A program made the position numbers and the translations under genes. Under the pieces are notes generated by a model, which ran no database searches, was not told the DNA's origin, and worked only from the letters and a program-made list of their open reading frames with translations. This document shows positions 44,278-52,434 of a DNA stretch of 64,000 nt, in pieces (position 1 is the first letter of the stretch; every line of letters starts with the position of its first letter). This DNA comes from Sulfitobacter sp. DFL-14 (GTDB taxonomy: Bacteria; Pseudomonadota; Alphaproteobacteria; Rhodobacterales; Rhodobacteraceae), in contig NZ_QBFD01000046.1 in NCBI RefSeq assembly GCF_003335585.1, positions 1,183,246 to 1,247,245 on the forward strand. The letters are read 5' to 3'.

Positions 44278-44293
44278 TTTACCAAATGGTAAA
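44278..44293. promoter_or_regulatory. RutR-like operator between rutR and the amidase gene
   Basis: TTTACCA-AA-TGGTAAA is a perfect 7-bp palindrome with a 2-base centre, the same geometry as TTGACCA-N2-TGGTCAA in E. coli. It is 32 bases before the amidase ATG and 104 bases from the divergent regulator start. Confidence 0.7.
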
Positions 44294-44325
44294 ATTTAAT
44301 CCGCCAGCCTTTGAGGAGCCAGCAG

Positions 44326-45576
44326 ATGCCTGCACCCGGTGAGAACCTGAAGATCAACCCGGACCGCCTGTGGGACAGCCTGATGGAGATGGCAAAGATC
44401 GGGCCGGGGGTCGCGGGCGGCAACAACCGCCAGACCCTGACGGATGAGGATGCCGAGAGCCGCGCGCTGTTCCAGAAATGGTGCGAGGATGCGGGCTGTG
44501 CCATGGGGCTGGACCAGATGGGCAACATGTTCGCGCGCCGCGAGGGGACGGACCCCGAGGCGCTGCCGGTCTATGTGGGCTCGCATCTGGATACCCAGCC
44601 GACGGGCGGCAAATATGACGGCGTGCTGGGGGTGCTGGGCGGGCTGGAGATCATCCGCACGCTGAACGATCTGGGGATCAAGACAAAGCATCCCATCGTT
44701 GTGACCAATTTCACCAATGAAGAGGGCACGCGCTATGCCCCTGCGATGCTGTCGTCCGGGGTTTTTGCGGGCATTCATACGCAGGACTGGGCCTATGCGC
44801 GGGTCGATGCGGCGGGCAAGACCTTTGGCGATGAGCTGAAGCGGATTGGCTGGCGCGGGGAAGAGGACGTCGGCGCGCGGAAGATGCATGCGTTTTTCGA
44901 GCTGCACATCGAGCAGGGCCCGATCCTGGAGATCGAGGGCAGGGATATCGGCGTGGTGACCCACGGCCAGGGGTTGAGCTGGACCCAGGTGACGGTCACC
45001 GGCAAGGACAGCCACACAGGGTCCACGCCCATGCCGATGCGCCGCAATGCGGGGCTGGGCATGGCGCGGATCCTGGAGAAGGTGGATGAGATCGCCTGGT
45101 CGCACAAGCCGCATGCGGTGGGGGCGGCGGGCCATATTGATGTCTATCCCAATTCGCGCAATGTGATCCCGGGCAAGGTGGTCTTTACTGTCGATTTCCG
45201 GTCGCCCGAGCTGAGCGTGATCGAGGACATGGAGGCGCGGTTGCGGGTCGAGGGGCAGAAGATCGCCGATGAGATGGGGCTGGAGGTCGCCTTCGAGAAG
45301 GTGGGCGGCTTCGATCCGGTGGCCTTTGACGCGGGCTGCGTGGCGGCGGTACGCGCTGCGGCGGAGCGTCTGGGGTACAGCCATATGGACCTGATTTCAG
45401 GGGCGGGGCATGATGCCTGCTGGATCAACCGGGTGGCACCCACGGCGATGGTGATGTGCCCCTGCGTGGACGGGCTGAGCCACAACGAGGCGGAAGAGAT
45501 TTCGAAGGACTGGGCGATGGCGGGTGCCGATGTGCTGTTGCATGCAGTGGTGGAGACAGCGGAGGTCGTTGGTTGA
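44326..45576 (+). CDS. N-carbamoyl-beta-alanine amidase (Zn amidohydrolase family)
   Basis: The protein has 416 residues of the M20-type hydantoinase/carbamoylase family. Zn ligands and bases: GSHLDTQPTGGKYDGVLGVL (near residue 86), TNEEGTRYAPAM (near 127), ELHIEQGPIL (near 192) and GAGHDACWI (near 359). With dihydropyrimidinase next door, the substrate is most likely N-carbamoyl-beta-alanine (beta-ureidopropionase role) rather than allantoate. ATG 44326 follows TTGAGGAGC. First gene of the second pyrimidine operon; a RutR-like box precedes it. Confidence 0.9.
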   Translation: MPAPGENLKINPDRLWDSLMEMAKIGPGVAGGNNRQTLTDEDAESRALFQKWCEDAGCAMGLDQMGNMFARREGTDPEALPVYVGSHLDTQPTGGKYDGVLGVLGGLEIIRTLNDLGIKTKHPIVVTNFTNEEGTRYAPAMLSSGVFAGIHTQDWAYARVDAAGKTFGDELKRIGWRGEEDVGARKMHAFFELHIEQGPILEIEGRDIGVVTHGQGLSWTQVTVTGKDSHTGSTPMPMRRNAGLGMARILEKVDEIAWSHKPHAVGAAGHIDVYPNSRNVIPGKVVFTVDFRSPELSVIEDMEARLRVEGQKIADEMGLEVAFEKVGGFDPVAFDAGCVAAVRAAAERLGYSHMDLISGAGHDACWINRVAPTAMVMCPCVDGLSHNEAEEISKDWAMAGADVLLHAVVETAEVVG

Positions 45577-45586
45577 GGCGGGTGCC

Positions 45587-45629
45587 GATTTTTTGGAAAA
45601 AATCGGGCCGGAATTTTCCAAAATTCCGG
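45587..45629. repeat. Two adjacent perfect palindromes after the amidase gene
   Basis: GATTTTTT-GG-AAAAAATC (45587-45604) and CCGGAATTTT-CC-AAAATTCCGG (45608-45629) are each perfect and only three bases apart. They lie 10 bases after the amidase stop and 48 before the next ATG. They could be consecutive RNA hairpins that tune expression within the operon, or protein-binding sites. Confidence 0.6.
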
Positions 45630-45676
45630 TGTTGCACATGATTGCAAAGGGGCTTTCACTCGCTCGGAGGATTGAC

Positions 45677-45961
45677 ATGATGCTCGACAGCGAAGTGGCA
45701 GAGGCGCTGGCCAGTACAGACCAGGTGACACGGCGCACAGCACGGGATTTTGAACGCAGCAGACGCGCCCCGCGCGAAGTGACGGTGAATTTTTCTGGCG
45801 GGATCACCCAGCGCTGCTGGTCCGTCAGCCGCGGCGATGGCACCTACCGGGTCGTCTATCTGCCCAGGGCTGGATATTTCTCGCTCTGTGTGGAGAGTGA
45901 TTTCGGGCCGCTGGACATTGGCGTGCACGGGCCTGCGCTGGGGTGTTTCGGATCGGTCTGA
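45677..45961 (+). CDS. Small conserved-looking protein of the pyrimidine operon
   Basis: The protein has 94 residues and no recognised domain. It contains TRRTARDFERSRRAPREVTVNF followed by an all-beta-like part with WSVSRGDGTYRVVYLPRAGYFSLCVESDFGPLDIGVHGPALGCFGSV. No signal peptide. ATG 45677 is preceded by CGGAGGATTGAC, a good site, which supports translation. It lies between the amidase and dihydropyrimidinase genes on the same strand, so a role linked to them or to uptake is possible; nothing in the sequence shows it. Confidence 0.65.
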   Translation: MMLDSEVAEALASTDQVTRRTARDFERSRRAPREVTVNFSGGITQRCWSVSRGDGTYRVVYLPRAGYFSLCVESDFGPLDIGVHGPALGCFGSV

Positions 45962-45965
45962 GCCA

Positions 45966-46020
45966 GGGGGCGCTGCCCCCCGGACCCCCCGGGAATATTT
46001 GGGGCCAAAAAGAGCAAGAG
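45966..46020 (+). repeat. GC hairpin followed by ATATTTGGGGCCAAAAAGA motif (copy 2)
   Basis: A 6-bp stem GGGGGC-GCT-GCCCCC (45966-45980) precedes GGGAATATTTGGGGCC and AAAAAGAGCAAGAG, ending 14 bases before the dihydropyrimidinase start. It parallels the element before gcvP (30710-30748). Confidence 0.55.
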
Positions 46021-46034
46021 ACGGGAGAAAAATG

Positions 46035-47495
46035 ATGAGCAAGGTAATCAAGGGCGGGCTGGTTTGCACCGCGGACCGGACCTGGAAGGCGGATGTGCTG
46101 ATCGAGGGCGAGAAGATCGTCCGCATTGGCGAGGACCTGACAGGCGACGAATATATCGACGCCGAAGGTGCCTATGTCATCCCCGGCGGGATCGACCCGC
46201 ATACCCATCTGGAAATGCCCTTCATGGGCACCACCGCCGCCGAGACCTTCGAGAGTGGCACCTGGGCTGCGGCCTGTGGCGGAACCACGATGATTGTCGA
46301 TTTCTGCCTGCCGGGCGCGGATGGCAGCATCAAGAATGCGATCAACGAATGGCACCGCAAGTCGGCGCCCCAGATCTGTTCGGATGTCGGCTATCACATG
46401 GCGATCACCGGCTGGGACGAGAATGTCTTCAACGAGATGAAGGACGCCGTGGAGATGGGCGTGAACTCCTTCAAGCATTTCATGGCCTACAAGGGCGCCC
46501 TGATGATCGAGGATGACGAGATGTTCGCCTCCTTCAAACGCTGTGCTGAACTGGGCGCGCTGCCGATGGTGCATGCGGAAAACGGCGATCTGGTGGCGGA
46601 GTTGCAGCAGAAGTATTTCGATCAAGGCATCACCGGGCCGGAGGGCCATGCCTATTCCCGCCCGCCGGAGCTGGAGGGGGAGGCCGCGAACCGCGCGATC
46701 ACCATCGCCGATACCGCCGGTGTGCCACTGTACATCGTGCATGTGTCCTGCGAGCAGACCCACGAGGCGATCCGCCGGGCGCGGCAAAAGGGGATGCGGG
46801 TGTACGGCGAGCCGCTGATCCAGTTCCTGACGCTGGACGAGAGCGAGTATTTCAACAAGGATTGGGACCATGCCGCGCGCCGCGTCATGTCGCCGCCGTT
46901 CCGCAGCAAGGACCATCAGGACAGTCTCTGGGCCGGGTTGCAGGCGGGATCATTGCAGGTGGTGGCGACGGACCACGCGGCCTTTTCCACCGCGCAGAAG
47001 CGCGCGGGCAAGGATGATTTCAGGATCATTCCCAACGGGTCGAACGGGCTGGAGGAACGTCTGAGCGTGCTCTGGACCGAAGGGGTGGAGACCGGGCGGC
47101 TGACGCCGAACGAATTTGTCGCCGCGACCTCGACCAACGTGGCCAAGATCCTCAACATCTACCCGCGCAAGGGGGCGATTGTCGAAGGGGCGGATGCGGA
47201 TATCGTGGTCTGGGATCCGAAGATCACCAAGACGATCAGCCCGGCGAACCATCATTCGGTGCTGGATTACAATGTCTTCGAGGGTTTCGAGGTGACGGCA
47301 AACAGCCGCTATACGCTGAGCCGGGGCGAGGTGATCTGGGCCTGGGGGCAGAACAGCCAGCCGCAGCCGGGCCGGGGCAAATTCATTCCGCGCCCTGCCT
47401 TCCCCAGCGCCAATGTGGCGCTGTCGAAATGGAAGGCGCTGACCAGCCCCAAGATGATCAAGCGCGATCCGTTGAACATTCCGGCGGGGATTTGA
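46035..47495 (+). CDS. hydA: Dihydropyrimidinase (D-hydantoinase family)
   Basis: The protein has 486 residues. Metal motifs of cyclic amidohydrolases: GGIDPHTHLEMPFMG (near residue 53), the carbamylated-lysine segment NSFKHFMAYKG (near 148), MVHAENGD (near 180), YIVHVSCEQT (near 236) and VATDHAAFST (near 314). It opens dihydrouracil or dihydrothymine to the N-carbamoyl-beta-amino acid. ATG 46035 is 7 bases after GGGAG; ATG 46032 would add one residue. Confidence 0.94.
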   Translation: MSKVIKGGLVCTADRTWKADVLIEGEKIVRIGEDLTGDEYIDAEGAYVIPGGIDPHTHLEMPFMGTTAAETFESGTWAAACGGTTMIVDFCLPGADGSIKNAINEWHRKSAPQICSDVGYHMAITGWDENVFNEMKDAVEMGVNSFKHFMAYKGALMIEDDEMFASFKRCAELGALPMVHAENGDLVAELQQKYFDQGITGPEGHAYSRPPELEGEAANRAITIADTAGVPLYIVHVSCEQTHEAIRRARQKGMRVYGEPLIQFLTLDESEYFNKDWDHAARRVMSPPFRSKDHQDSLWAGLQAGSLQVVATDHAAFSTAQKRAGKDDFRIIPNGSNGLEERLSVLWTEGVETGRLTPNEFVAATSTNVAKILNIYPRKGAIVEGADADIVVWDPKITKTISPANHHSVLDYNVFEGFEVTANSRYTLSRGEVIWAWGQNSQPQPGRGKFIPRPAFPSANVALSKWKALTSPKMIKRDPLNIPAGI

Positions 47496-47511
47496 CGACG
47501 TGGGGTCTGCG

Positions 47512-48318
47512 ATGCCTGCTGAACACCATGGCTCTGTCTCCGCGGAGCCTGTCATCTCCGCCCGGAACCTCGACCTGACGTTCCAGACCAATGACGGGCC
47601 GATCCATGCCCTGAAGGGGGTCAGCCTGGACATCGGGAAGGGCGACTTTGTGTCCTTCATCGGCCCCTCGGGCTGTGGCAAGACGACGTTCCTGCGCTGC
47701 ATGGCCGACCTGGAGCAGCCCACTGGCGGCACGGTCACCGTGAACGGCATGACGCCGGAGGAGGCGCGCAAGTCGCGGGCCTATGGCTATGTGTTTCAGG
47801 CGGCGGGGCTTTATCCCTGGCGGACGATTGGCGGCAACATCCGCCTGCCGCTGGAGATCATGGGCATTTCCAAGGCCGAGCAGGACGCGCGTGTGGCGCG
47901 GGTGCTGGAACTGGTGGAGCTGAGCGGATTTGAAAAGAAATTCCCCTGGCAATTGTCGGGCGGGATGCAGCAACGCGCCAGCATCGCACGGGCGCTGGGG
48001 TTCGATGCGGATATCCTGCTGATGGATGAACCCTTTGGCGCGCTGGACGAGATCGTGCGCGACCATCTGAACGAACAGCTGCTGAAGCTCTGGGACCGGA
48101 CCGGCAAGACGATTGCCTTTGTCACCCATTCGATCCCCGAGGCGGTCTATCTGAGCACCAGGATCGTGGTGATGTCGCCGCGTCCGGGGCGGATCACCGA
48201 TGTGATCGACAGCCCGCTGCCGCGGGAACGGCCGCTGGACATTCGCGAAACGCCGGAGTTTCTGGAAGTGGCGCACCGGGTGCGTGAAGGTCTGCGGGCG
48301 GGGCATGGTGATGTGTGA
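47512..48318 (+). CDS. ABC importer ATP-binding protein (NitT/TauT type)
   Basis: The protein has 268 residues. Walker A FIGPSGCGKTTFLR near residue 44, the Q-loop GYVFQAAGLYPWRT, signature LSGGMQQRASIARAL and Walker B ILLMDEPFGALDE are intact; the sequence resembles SsuB/TauB ATPases. It starts 16 bases after the dihydropyrimidinase gene. With two permeases and a binding protein downstream it forms a pyrimidine or related base importer (substrate inferred from context). Confidence 0.92.
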   Translation: MPAEHHGSVSAEPVISARNLDLTFQTNDGPIHALKGVSLDIGKGDFVSFIGPSGCGKTTFLRCMADLEQPTGGTVTVNGMTPEEARKSRAYGYVFQAAGLYPWRTIGGNIRLPLEIMGISKAEQDARVARVLELVELSGFEKKFPWQLSGGMQQRASIARALGFDADILLMDEPFGALDEIVRDHLNEQLLKLWDRTGKTIAFVTHSIPEAVYLSTRIVVMSPRPGRITDVIDSPLPRERPLDIRETPEFLEVAHRVREGLRAGHGDV

Positions 48319-48570
48319 CTTCGCGATGGGTGGTAACGGTCAAGCGGCCCGGTGCGCCGCAACTTGCCACGACGCTCCGGGTCCGCTCCGCCGTTTGTGT
48401 GGGGAGGCGAGGTCCCCCTTCATCGTTCACGGCCATCGGCTCACCAGCCTGTACCGCCGCTGCAGAAAACAACCAAATCCTTTCATTGTTCTTAAAATAC
48501 ACAAAAGACATCATCTGCGGCTGGCCGGGGCGCTGGTGTATTTGAGGAACAATGAAGCGGGGGGTATCGC
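48319..48570. repeat. 252-base gap with a 21-bp inverted repeat
   Basis: The arms 48482-48502 and 48536-48556 are inverted copies with 19 of 21 matches around a 33-base GC-rich spacer. The right arm (GTGTATTTGAGGAACAATG) resembles the ATATTTG..CAAAAAG tract seen at 30731 and 45990. The first 160 bases of this gap hold no gene. The element could interrupt or reset transcription between the ATPase and permease genes. Confidence 0.6.
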
Positions 48571-49434
48571 ATGAGGCGTTCTGTCGTGCCCGTGTTGACT
48601 GTTGTCGGGTTCCTGCTGTTGTTCTGGTATGCGGCGGCGGTCTGGCTGAATGCGCCCTGGGCCTACAACAAGGCGCAGCGGGCGGGCGAGACTTTGTCCT
48701 TTTCGCAGGTGGTGGCTGATACCTGGTCGCAAAAGAAGCCGAGGCTGCCGGCACCGCATCAGGTGGCGCGGGAAGTCTGGGAGACCACGGCGCAGAAGGC
48801 CGTGACCTCGAAACGGTCGCTGATCTATCATGCCGGTGTCACGCTGAGCGCAACCCTGCTTGGGTTTGTGCTGGGCACCGGGCTGGGCATCTTGCTGGCG
48901 GTCGGGATCGTCTACAACAGGACGATGGACATGTCCGTCATGCCCTGGGTGATCGCAAGCCAGACCATCCCCATTCTTGCGATTGCGCCGATGATCATCG
49001 TGGTGCTGAATGCGGTGGGGATTTCCGGGCTGCTGCCCAAGGCGATGATCAGCATGTATCTGTCGTTCTTTCCGGTTGTAGTGGGCATGGTGAAGGGGCT
49101 GCGCAGCCCCGAGGCGATGCAGCTGGACCAGATGAGGACCTGGCATGCCAGCCGGGGACAGACCTTCTGGAAGCTGCGGTTGCCCTCTTCGATGCCCTAT
49201 CTCTTCACCTCGCTGAAGATCGCCATGGCGGCTTCCCTCGTGGGGGCGATTGTGGGTGAATTGCCGACCGGTGCGGTTGCGGGTCTGGGGGCGCGGCTGC
49301 TGGCGGGCAGCTATTACGGGCAGACGGTACAGATCTGGTCGGCGCTGGTGATGGCGGCGGTGCTGGCGGCCTGCCTTGTGGGCATCATCGGATTGTTGCA
49401 GCGCGTCATGTTGCGCCGGATGGGGATGAGCTGA
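48571..49434 (+). CDS. ABC importer permease 1 (pyrimidine block)
   Basis: The protein has 287 residues with about six membrane helices (TVVGFLLLFWYAAAVWL at the N-terminus). The BPD-type EAA loop is near residue 180 in LDQMRTWHASRGQTFWKLRLPSSMPYLFTSLK. Family: NitT/TauT permease. Its stop overlaps the next ATG by one base, so the two permeases are coupled and probably form a heterodimer. Confidence 0.9.
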   Translation: MRRSVVPVLTVVGFLLLFWYAAAVWLNAPWAYNKAQRAGETLSFSQVVADTWSQKKPRLPAPHQVAREVWETTAQKAVTSKRSLIYHAGVTLSATLLGFVLGTGLGILLAVGIVYNRTMDMSVMPWVIASQTIPILAIAPMIIVVLNAVGISGLLPKAMISMYLSFFPVVVGMVKGLRSPEAMQLDQMRTWHASRGQTFWKLRLPSSMPYLFTSLKIAMAASLVGAIVGELPTGAVAGLGARLLAGSYYGQTVQIWSALVMAAVLAACLVGIIGLLQRVMLRRMGMS

Positions 49435-50273
49435 TGGGCTGGATTGTCTTTGCCCTTGCCGCCTGGGCGCTGGGATGGCTGCTGAATGTCTGGCTGGCGC
49501 GCCAGCCGGTCACCTGGTGGTCGTCACTGGCGGCGCCGGTCATCTTCGGCCTGACGCTGCTGGCGGTCTGGGAAGGTGTGGTGCGCGGGTTCGAGATCAA
49601 CCAGGTCCTGCTGCCTGCCCCCACGGCGATTGCGGCGCGCATCGGGAGCTCGGCGGATCTGCTGTGGGCGGATTTTGCCCAGACTGTGCTGAAGGGGGCG
49701 CTGTCGGGCTATGTGATCGGCTGCGGCGCGGCTTTCCTGATAGCGGTGGCGGTCGACAGGTTCCCGTTCCTGCAGCGGGGCCTCTTGCCCGTGGGGAACT
49801 TTGTGGCGGCCTTGCCGGTGATCGGCATGGCGCCGATCCTGGTGATGTGGTTCGGCTTTGACTGGCAGTCCAAGGCGGCGGTGGTGGTGGTCATGGTGTT
49901 TTTTCCGATACTGGTGAACACAGTGCAGGGGCTGCAGGCGGCGGATGCCATGCAGAAGGACCTGATGCGCACCTATGCGGCGGGCTATTGGCGCACCTTG
50001 CTGAAACTGCGGCTGCCTGCGGCGATGCCGTTCATTTTCAACGGTCTCAAGATCGGGACGACGCTGGCGCTGATCGGCGCGATCGTTGCCGAATTTTTCG
50101 GCTCGCCCATCGTCGGGATGGGCTTTCGCATCTCCACATCCGTGGGGCAGTTGACGCTGGACCTCGTATGGGCAGAAATCTTTGTCGCGGCGCTGGCCGG
50201 ATCGGCCTTTTACGGGGTGATGGCGCTGGTCGAACAGCGCGTGACGTTCTGGCATCCGAGCCAGCGGAATTAA
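49434..50273 (+). CDS. ABC importer permease 2 (pyrimidine block)
   Basis: The protein has 279 residues with six or seven helices. The EAA loop is near residue 175 (MQKDLMRTYAAGYWRTLLKLRLPAAMPFIFNGLK). Together with permease 1 it would form the membrane channel. ATG 49434 overlaps the preceding TGA. The binding-protein gene follows 30 bases later. Confidence 0.9.
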   Translation: MGWIVFALAAWALGWLLNVWLARQPVTWWSSLAAPVIFGLTLLAVWEGVVRGFEINQVLLPAPTAIAARIGSSADLLWADFAQTVLKGALSGYVIGCGAAFLIAVAVDRFPFLQRGLLPVGNFVAALPVIGMAPILVMWFGFDWQSKAAVVVVMVFFPILVNTVQGLQAADAMQKDLMRTYAAGYWRTLLKLRLPAAMPFIFNGLKIGTTLALIGAIVAEFFGSPIVGMGFRISTSVGQLTLDLVWAEIFVAALAGSAFYGVMALVEQRVTFWHPSQRN

Positions 50274-50303
50274 CCAAGAAGAGCAACCAACGGGAGTAAA
50301 AAG

Positions 50304-51302
50304 ATGAAAAACATGACCAAGATTGCAGCCGGTGCGGCGCTGGGCCTCTGGGGCACGATGGCGCAGGCGGCAGATGATCTGACCCTGCAGCTGAAATGGG
50401 TCACCCAGGCGCAGTTTGCGGGCTACTACGTGGCCAAGGACAAGGGGTTCTACGAGGAAGAGGGGCTGAACGTCACGATCAAGCCGGGCGGCCCGGACAT
50501 CGCGCCCGAGCAGGTGATTGTCGGCGGTGGTGCCGATGTGATCGTGACCTGGATGGCGGCGGGTCTGGCCGCGCGCGAACGCGGCGTGCCGCTGGTCAAC
50601 ATCGCGCAGCCCTTCAAGACCGGCGGTCTGCAGGTCAACTGCCTGAAATCCACCGGCGTGGAAAGCACCGATGATTTCGCCGGGCGGACCATGGGCGTCT
50701 GGTTCTTCGGCAATGAATATCCCTTCTATGCCTGGATGGCATCGCTGGGTCTGGAAACGGACGGGGCGGACGACAACGGGGTGACCGTTCTCAAGCAGGC
50801 CTTCTCGGCCGATCCTCTGATCCAGGGGCAGGCGGATTGCATTTCCACCATGACCTACAACGAGTACCGCCAGATCCTGCAGGCCGGGATCACGCCGGAG
50901 GAGCTGGTGACGTTCAACTACCTCGACATGGGGTTCGGCATGCTGGAAGACGGCCTGTATGTCCTTGAGGATGATCTGGAAGACCCTGAGTTCAAGGACA
51001 AGATGGTCCGTTTTGTCCGCGCCTCCATGAAGGGGTGGAAGTACGCAGAAGAGAACCAGGAGGAGGCCGCCGAGATCGTGGTGGAGAACGACGCTTCCGG
51101 CGCGCAGGAGCTGGATCACCAGCTTTACATGGTCGGTGAGGTTGCCAAGCTGACAGCCGGAAGCAACGGGACGCTGGACGAGGCGGACTACGATCAGACC
51201 GTCAAGACGCTGCTGTCCGCGGTGAGCGAGGAGAACCCCGCGATCACCAAGGAGCCGGAAGGTGCCTGGACCCATGCGATCACGGATGAAGCGCTGAACT
51301 GA
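50304..51302 (+). CDS. ABC importer substrate-binding protein (NMT1/ThiY-like)
   Basis: The protein has 332 residues with a signal peptide (IAAGAALGLWGTMAQA). The mature part starts DLTLQLKWVTQAQFAGYYVAKDKGFYEEEGLNVTIKPGG, the NMT1/ThiY signature that also occurs in pyrimidine-precursor binders. Proteins of this family bind pyrimidines or nucleobase-like molecules in some systems; the location after dihydropyrimidinase supports uracil or a related ligand (inference). ATG 50304 follows GGGAGTAAAAAG. A strong bidirectional terminator follows. Confidence 0.9.
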   Translation: MKNMTKIAAGAALGLWGTMAQAADDLTLQLKWVTQAQFAGYYVAKDKGFYEEEGLNVTIKPGGPDIAPEQVIVGGGADVIVTWMAAGLAARERGVPLVNIAQPFKTGGLQVNCLKSTGVESTDDFAGRTMGVWFFGNEYPFYAWMASLGLETDGADDNGVTVLKQAFSADPLIQGQADCISTMTYNEYRQILQAGITPEELVTFNYLDMGFGMLEDGLYVLEDDLEDPEFKDKMVRFVRASMKGWKYAEENQEEAAEIVVENDASGAQELDHQLYMVGEVAKLTAGSNGTLDEADYDQTVKTLLSAVSEENPAITKEPEGAWTHAITDEALN

Positions 51303-51327
51303 TCTGAAGGTAGTATGTAGTATAAAG

Positions 51328-51363
51328 AAGAGGGGCCGGTACGGATGCGTACCGGCCCCTCTT
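51328..51363. terminator. Strong bidirectional terminator
   Basis: A perfect 15-bp stem (51328-51342 with 51349-51363, 6-base loop) lies between the convergent binding-protein and L,D-transpeptidase genes. AT-rich flanks on both sides (TAAAG, TTATAT) allow function in either direction. Confidence 0.88.
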
Positions 51364-51383
51364 ATATCAAGATGTGCTGTCGG

Positions 51384-51935
51384 TCAGAGAACAGTCACCT
51401 TTGTGCCCAGGGGCACACGTTCGTAGAGATCCTTGACGTGTTCGTTCAGCATCCGGATGCAGCCGTTGGACACGGACCGGCCGATGGAGTTCGGCTGGGT
51501 TGTGCCGTGGATGCGGAAATAGGTGTCTCTGCCGTTCTGGAACAGGTAGAGCGCACGCGCCCCCAACGGGTTGCTTGGGCCACCGGGCTGCGCATCGGTG
51601 TTGCCCTTGAAGCGGCCATAGGCCTGGGGGTCGCGTTCGATCATCTCGTCGGTGGGGCGCCATGTGGGCCATTCTTTCTTGACGTCGATGGTCGCGGTCC
51701 CGGTGAATTCCAGTCCGGCCTTACCGACGCCGACGCCATAGCGGATCGCACGACCAGGGGATGTGACGAGATAAAGGTAGTGGCTGCGCGGCAGGATCAG
51801 CAGTTGACCGGGTTGGTACTGGCGCTTGATCAACACTTCCTGAGGGGTCGGGTCATATGCTCCGGCCTGGGCGCTCAGGGCGTGTGGCAGGGCGGCGGCA
51901 GCCAAGGAACTGGCGATAAATGTACGGCGGCGCAT
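51384..51935 (-). CDS. L,D-transpeptidase (YkuD domain)
   Basis: The protein has 183 residues. The N-terminus MRRRTFIASSLAAAALPHALSAQ is a twin-arginine-like signal. The YkuD catalytic block is FRIHGTTQPNSIGRSVSNGCIRM, with His and Cys in place. It cross-links peptidoglycan (3-3) or anchors proteins. The start ATG at 51935 has GGAG six bases upstream; an in-frame ATG at 51947 adds four residues. Confidence 0.92.
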   Translation of the reverse strand: MRRRTFIASSLAAAALPHALSAQAGAYDPTPQEVLIKRQYQPGQLLILPRSHYLYLVTSPGRAIRYGVGVGKAGLEFTGTATIDVKKEWPTWRPTDEMIERDPQAYGRFKGNTDAQPGGPSNPLGARALYLFQNGRDTYFRIHGTTQPNSIGRSVSNGCIRMLNEHVKDLYERVPLGTKVTVL

Positions 51936-51947
51936 GTAATGCTCCAT

Positions 51948-52318
51948 GTAAATGGGGTTGGCAGATGATCCATTTTCCAGAGCGTTTGTCTTGATGACAA
52001 GTGGAGGCCCTTAAAATATCTGCCGGTTGTTGCACAAAGGCCGGAAAAGCTGACGGGCCTTCCCGACCCTTGGGGGAAACACGGTGGCTGGCGCAGAGTT
52101 CCCGTGAACCGGAACGTCCCCCGCGCCCGACCGGAAGGCCAGCCGCAGGTGATTCACGCCCCCCTGGTGCGATCTGTCGGGCGTTTTACCCTTCGGCATG
52201 TTCTGGCCTTAAAGTCCTGCATCAAAGGGCATTCAGGGCATGAAATGGGAAGTGTGACATGTTGCCGACGCGGGTGCGGCACATTCTTGACCAAGTTGTC
52301 GCAAAGTCTTCGTCAATC
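51948..52318. other. Gene-free gap upstream of the response regulator
   Basis: About 370 bases with no convincing coding region or terminator. The divergent promoters of the transpeptidase and regulator genes must lie here. Confidence 0.5.
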
Positions 52319-52333
52319 TTAAAATTGTCTTAA
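52319..52333. promoter_or_regulatory. Perfect CtrA-type site TTAA-N7-TTAA
   Basis: TTAA-AATTGTC-TTAA exactly fits the full CtrA consensus. It lies 102 bases before the response-regulator ATG and on AT-richer DNA typical of CtrA-controlled promoters. Confidence 0.6.
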
Positions 52334-52434
52334 TCTGGTCGCAAAAACGCCCCCGATCCCTCCCCACCTTTTGCTGATGCCACGGAATGACCGATCTGGC
52401 GCCGCAGGTAGCCGACGAACCTTGAGGAAAACGC

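Noticed and set aside
52001..52322. Small open frames in the gap before the response regulator
   Set aside because: They lack ribosome-binding sites and coding character, and different frames overlap without any recognisable product.
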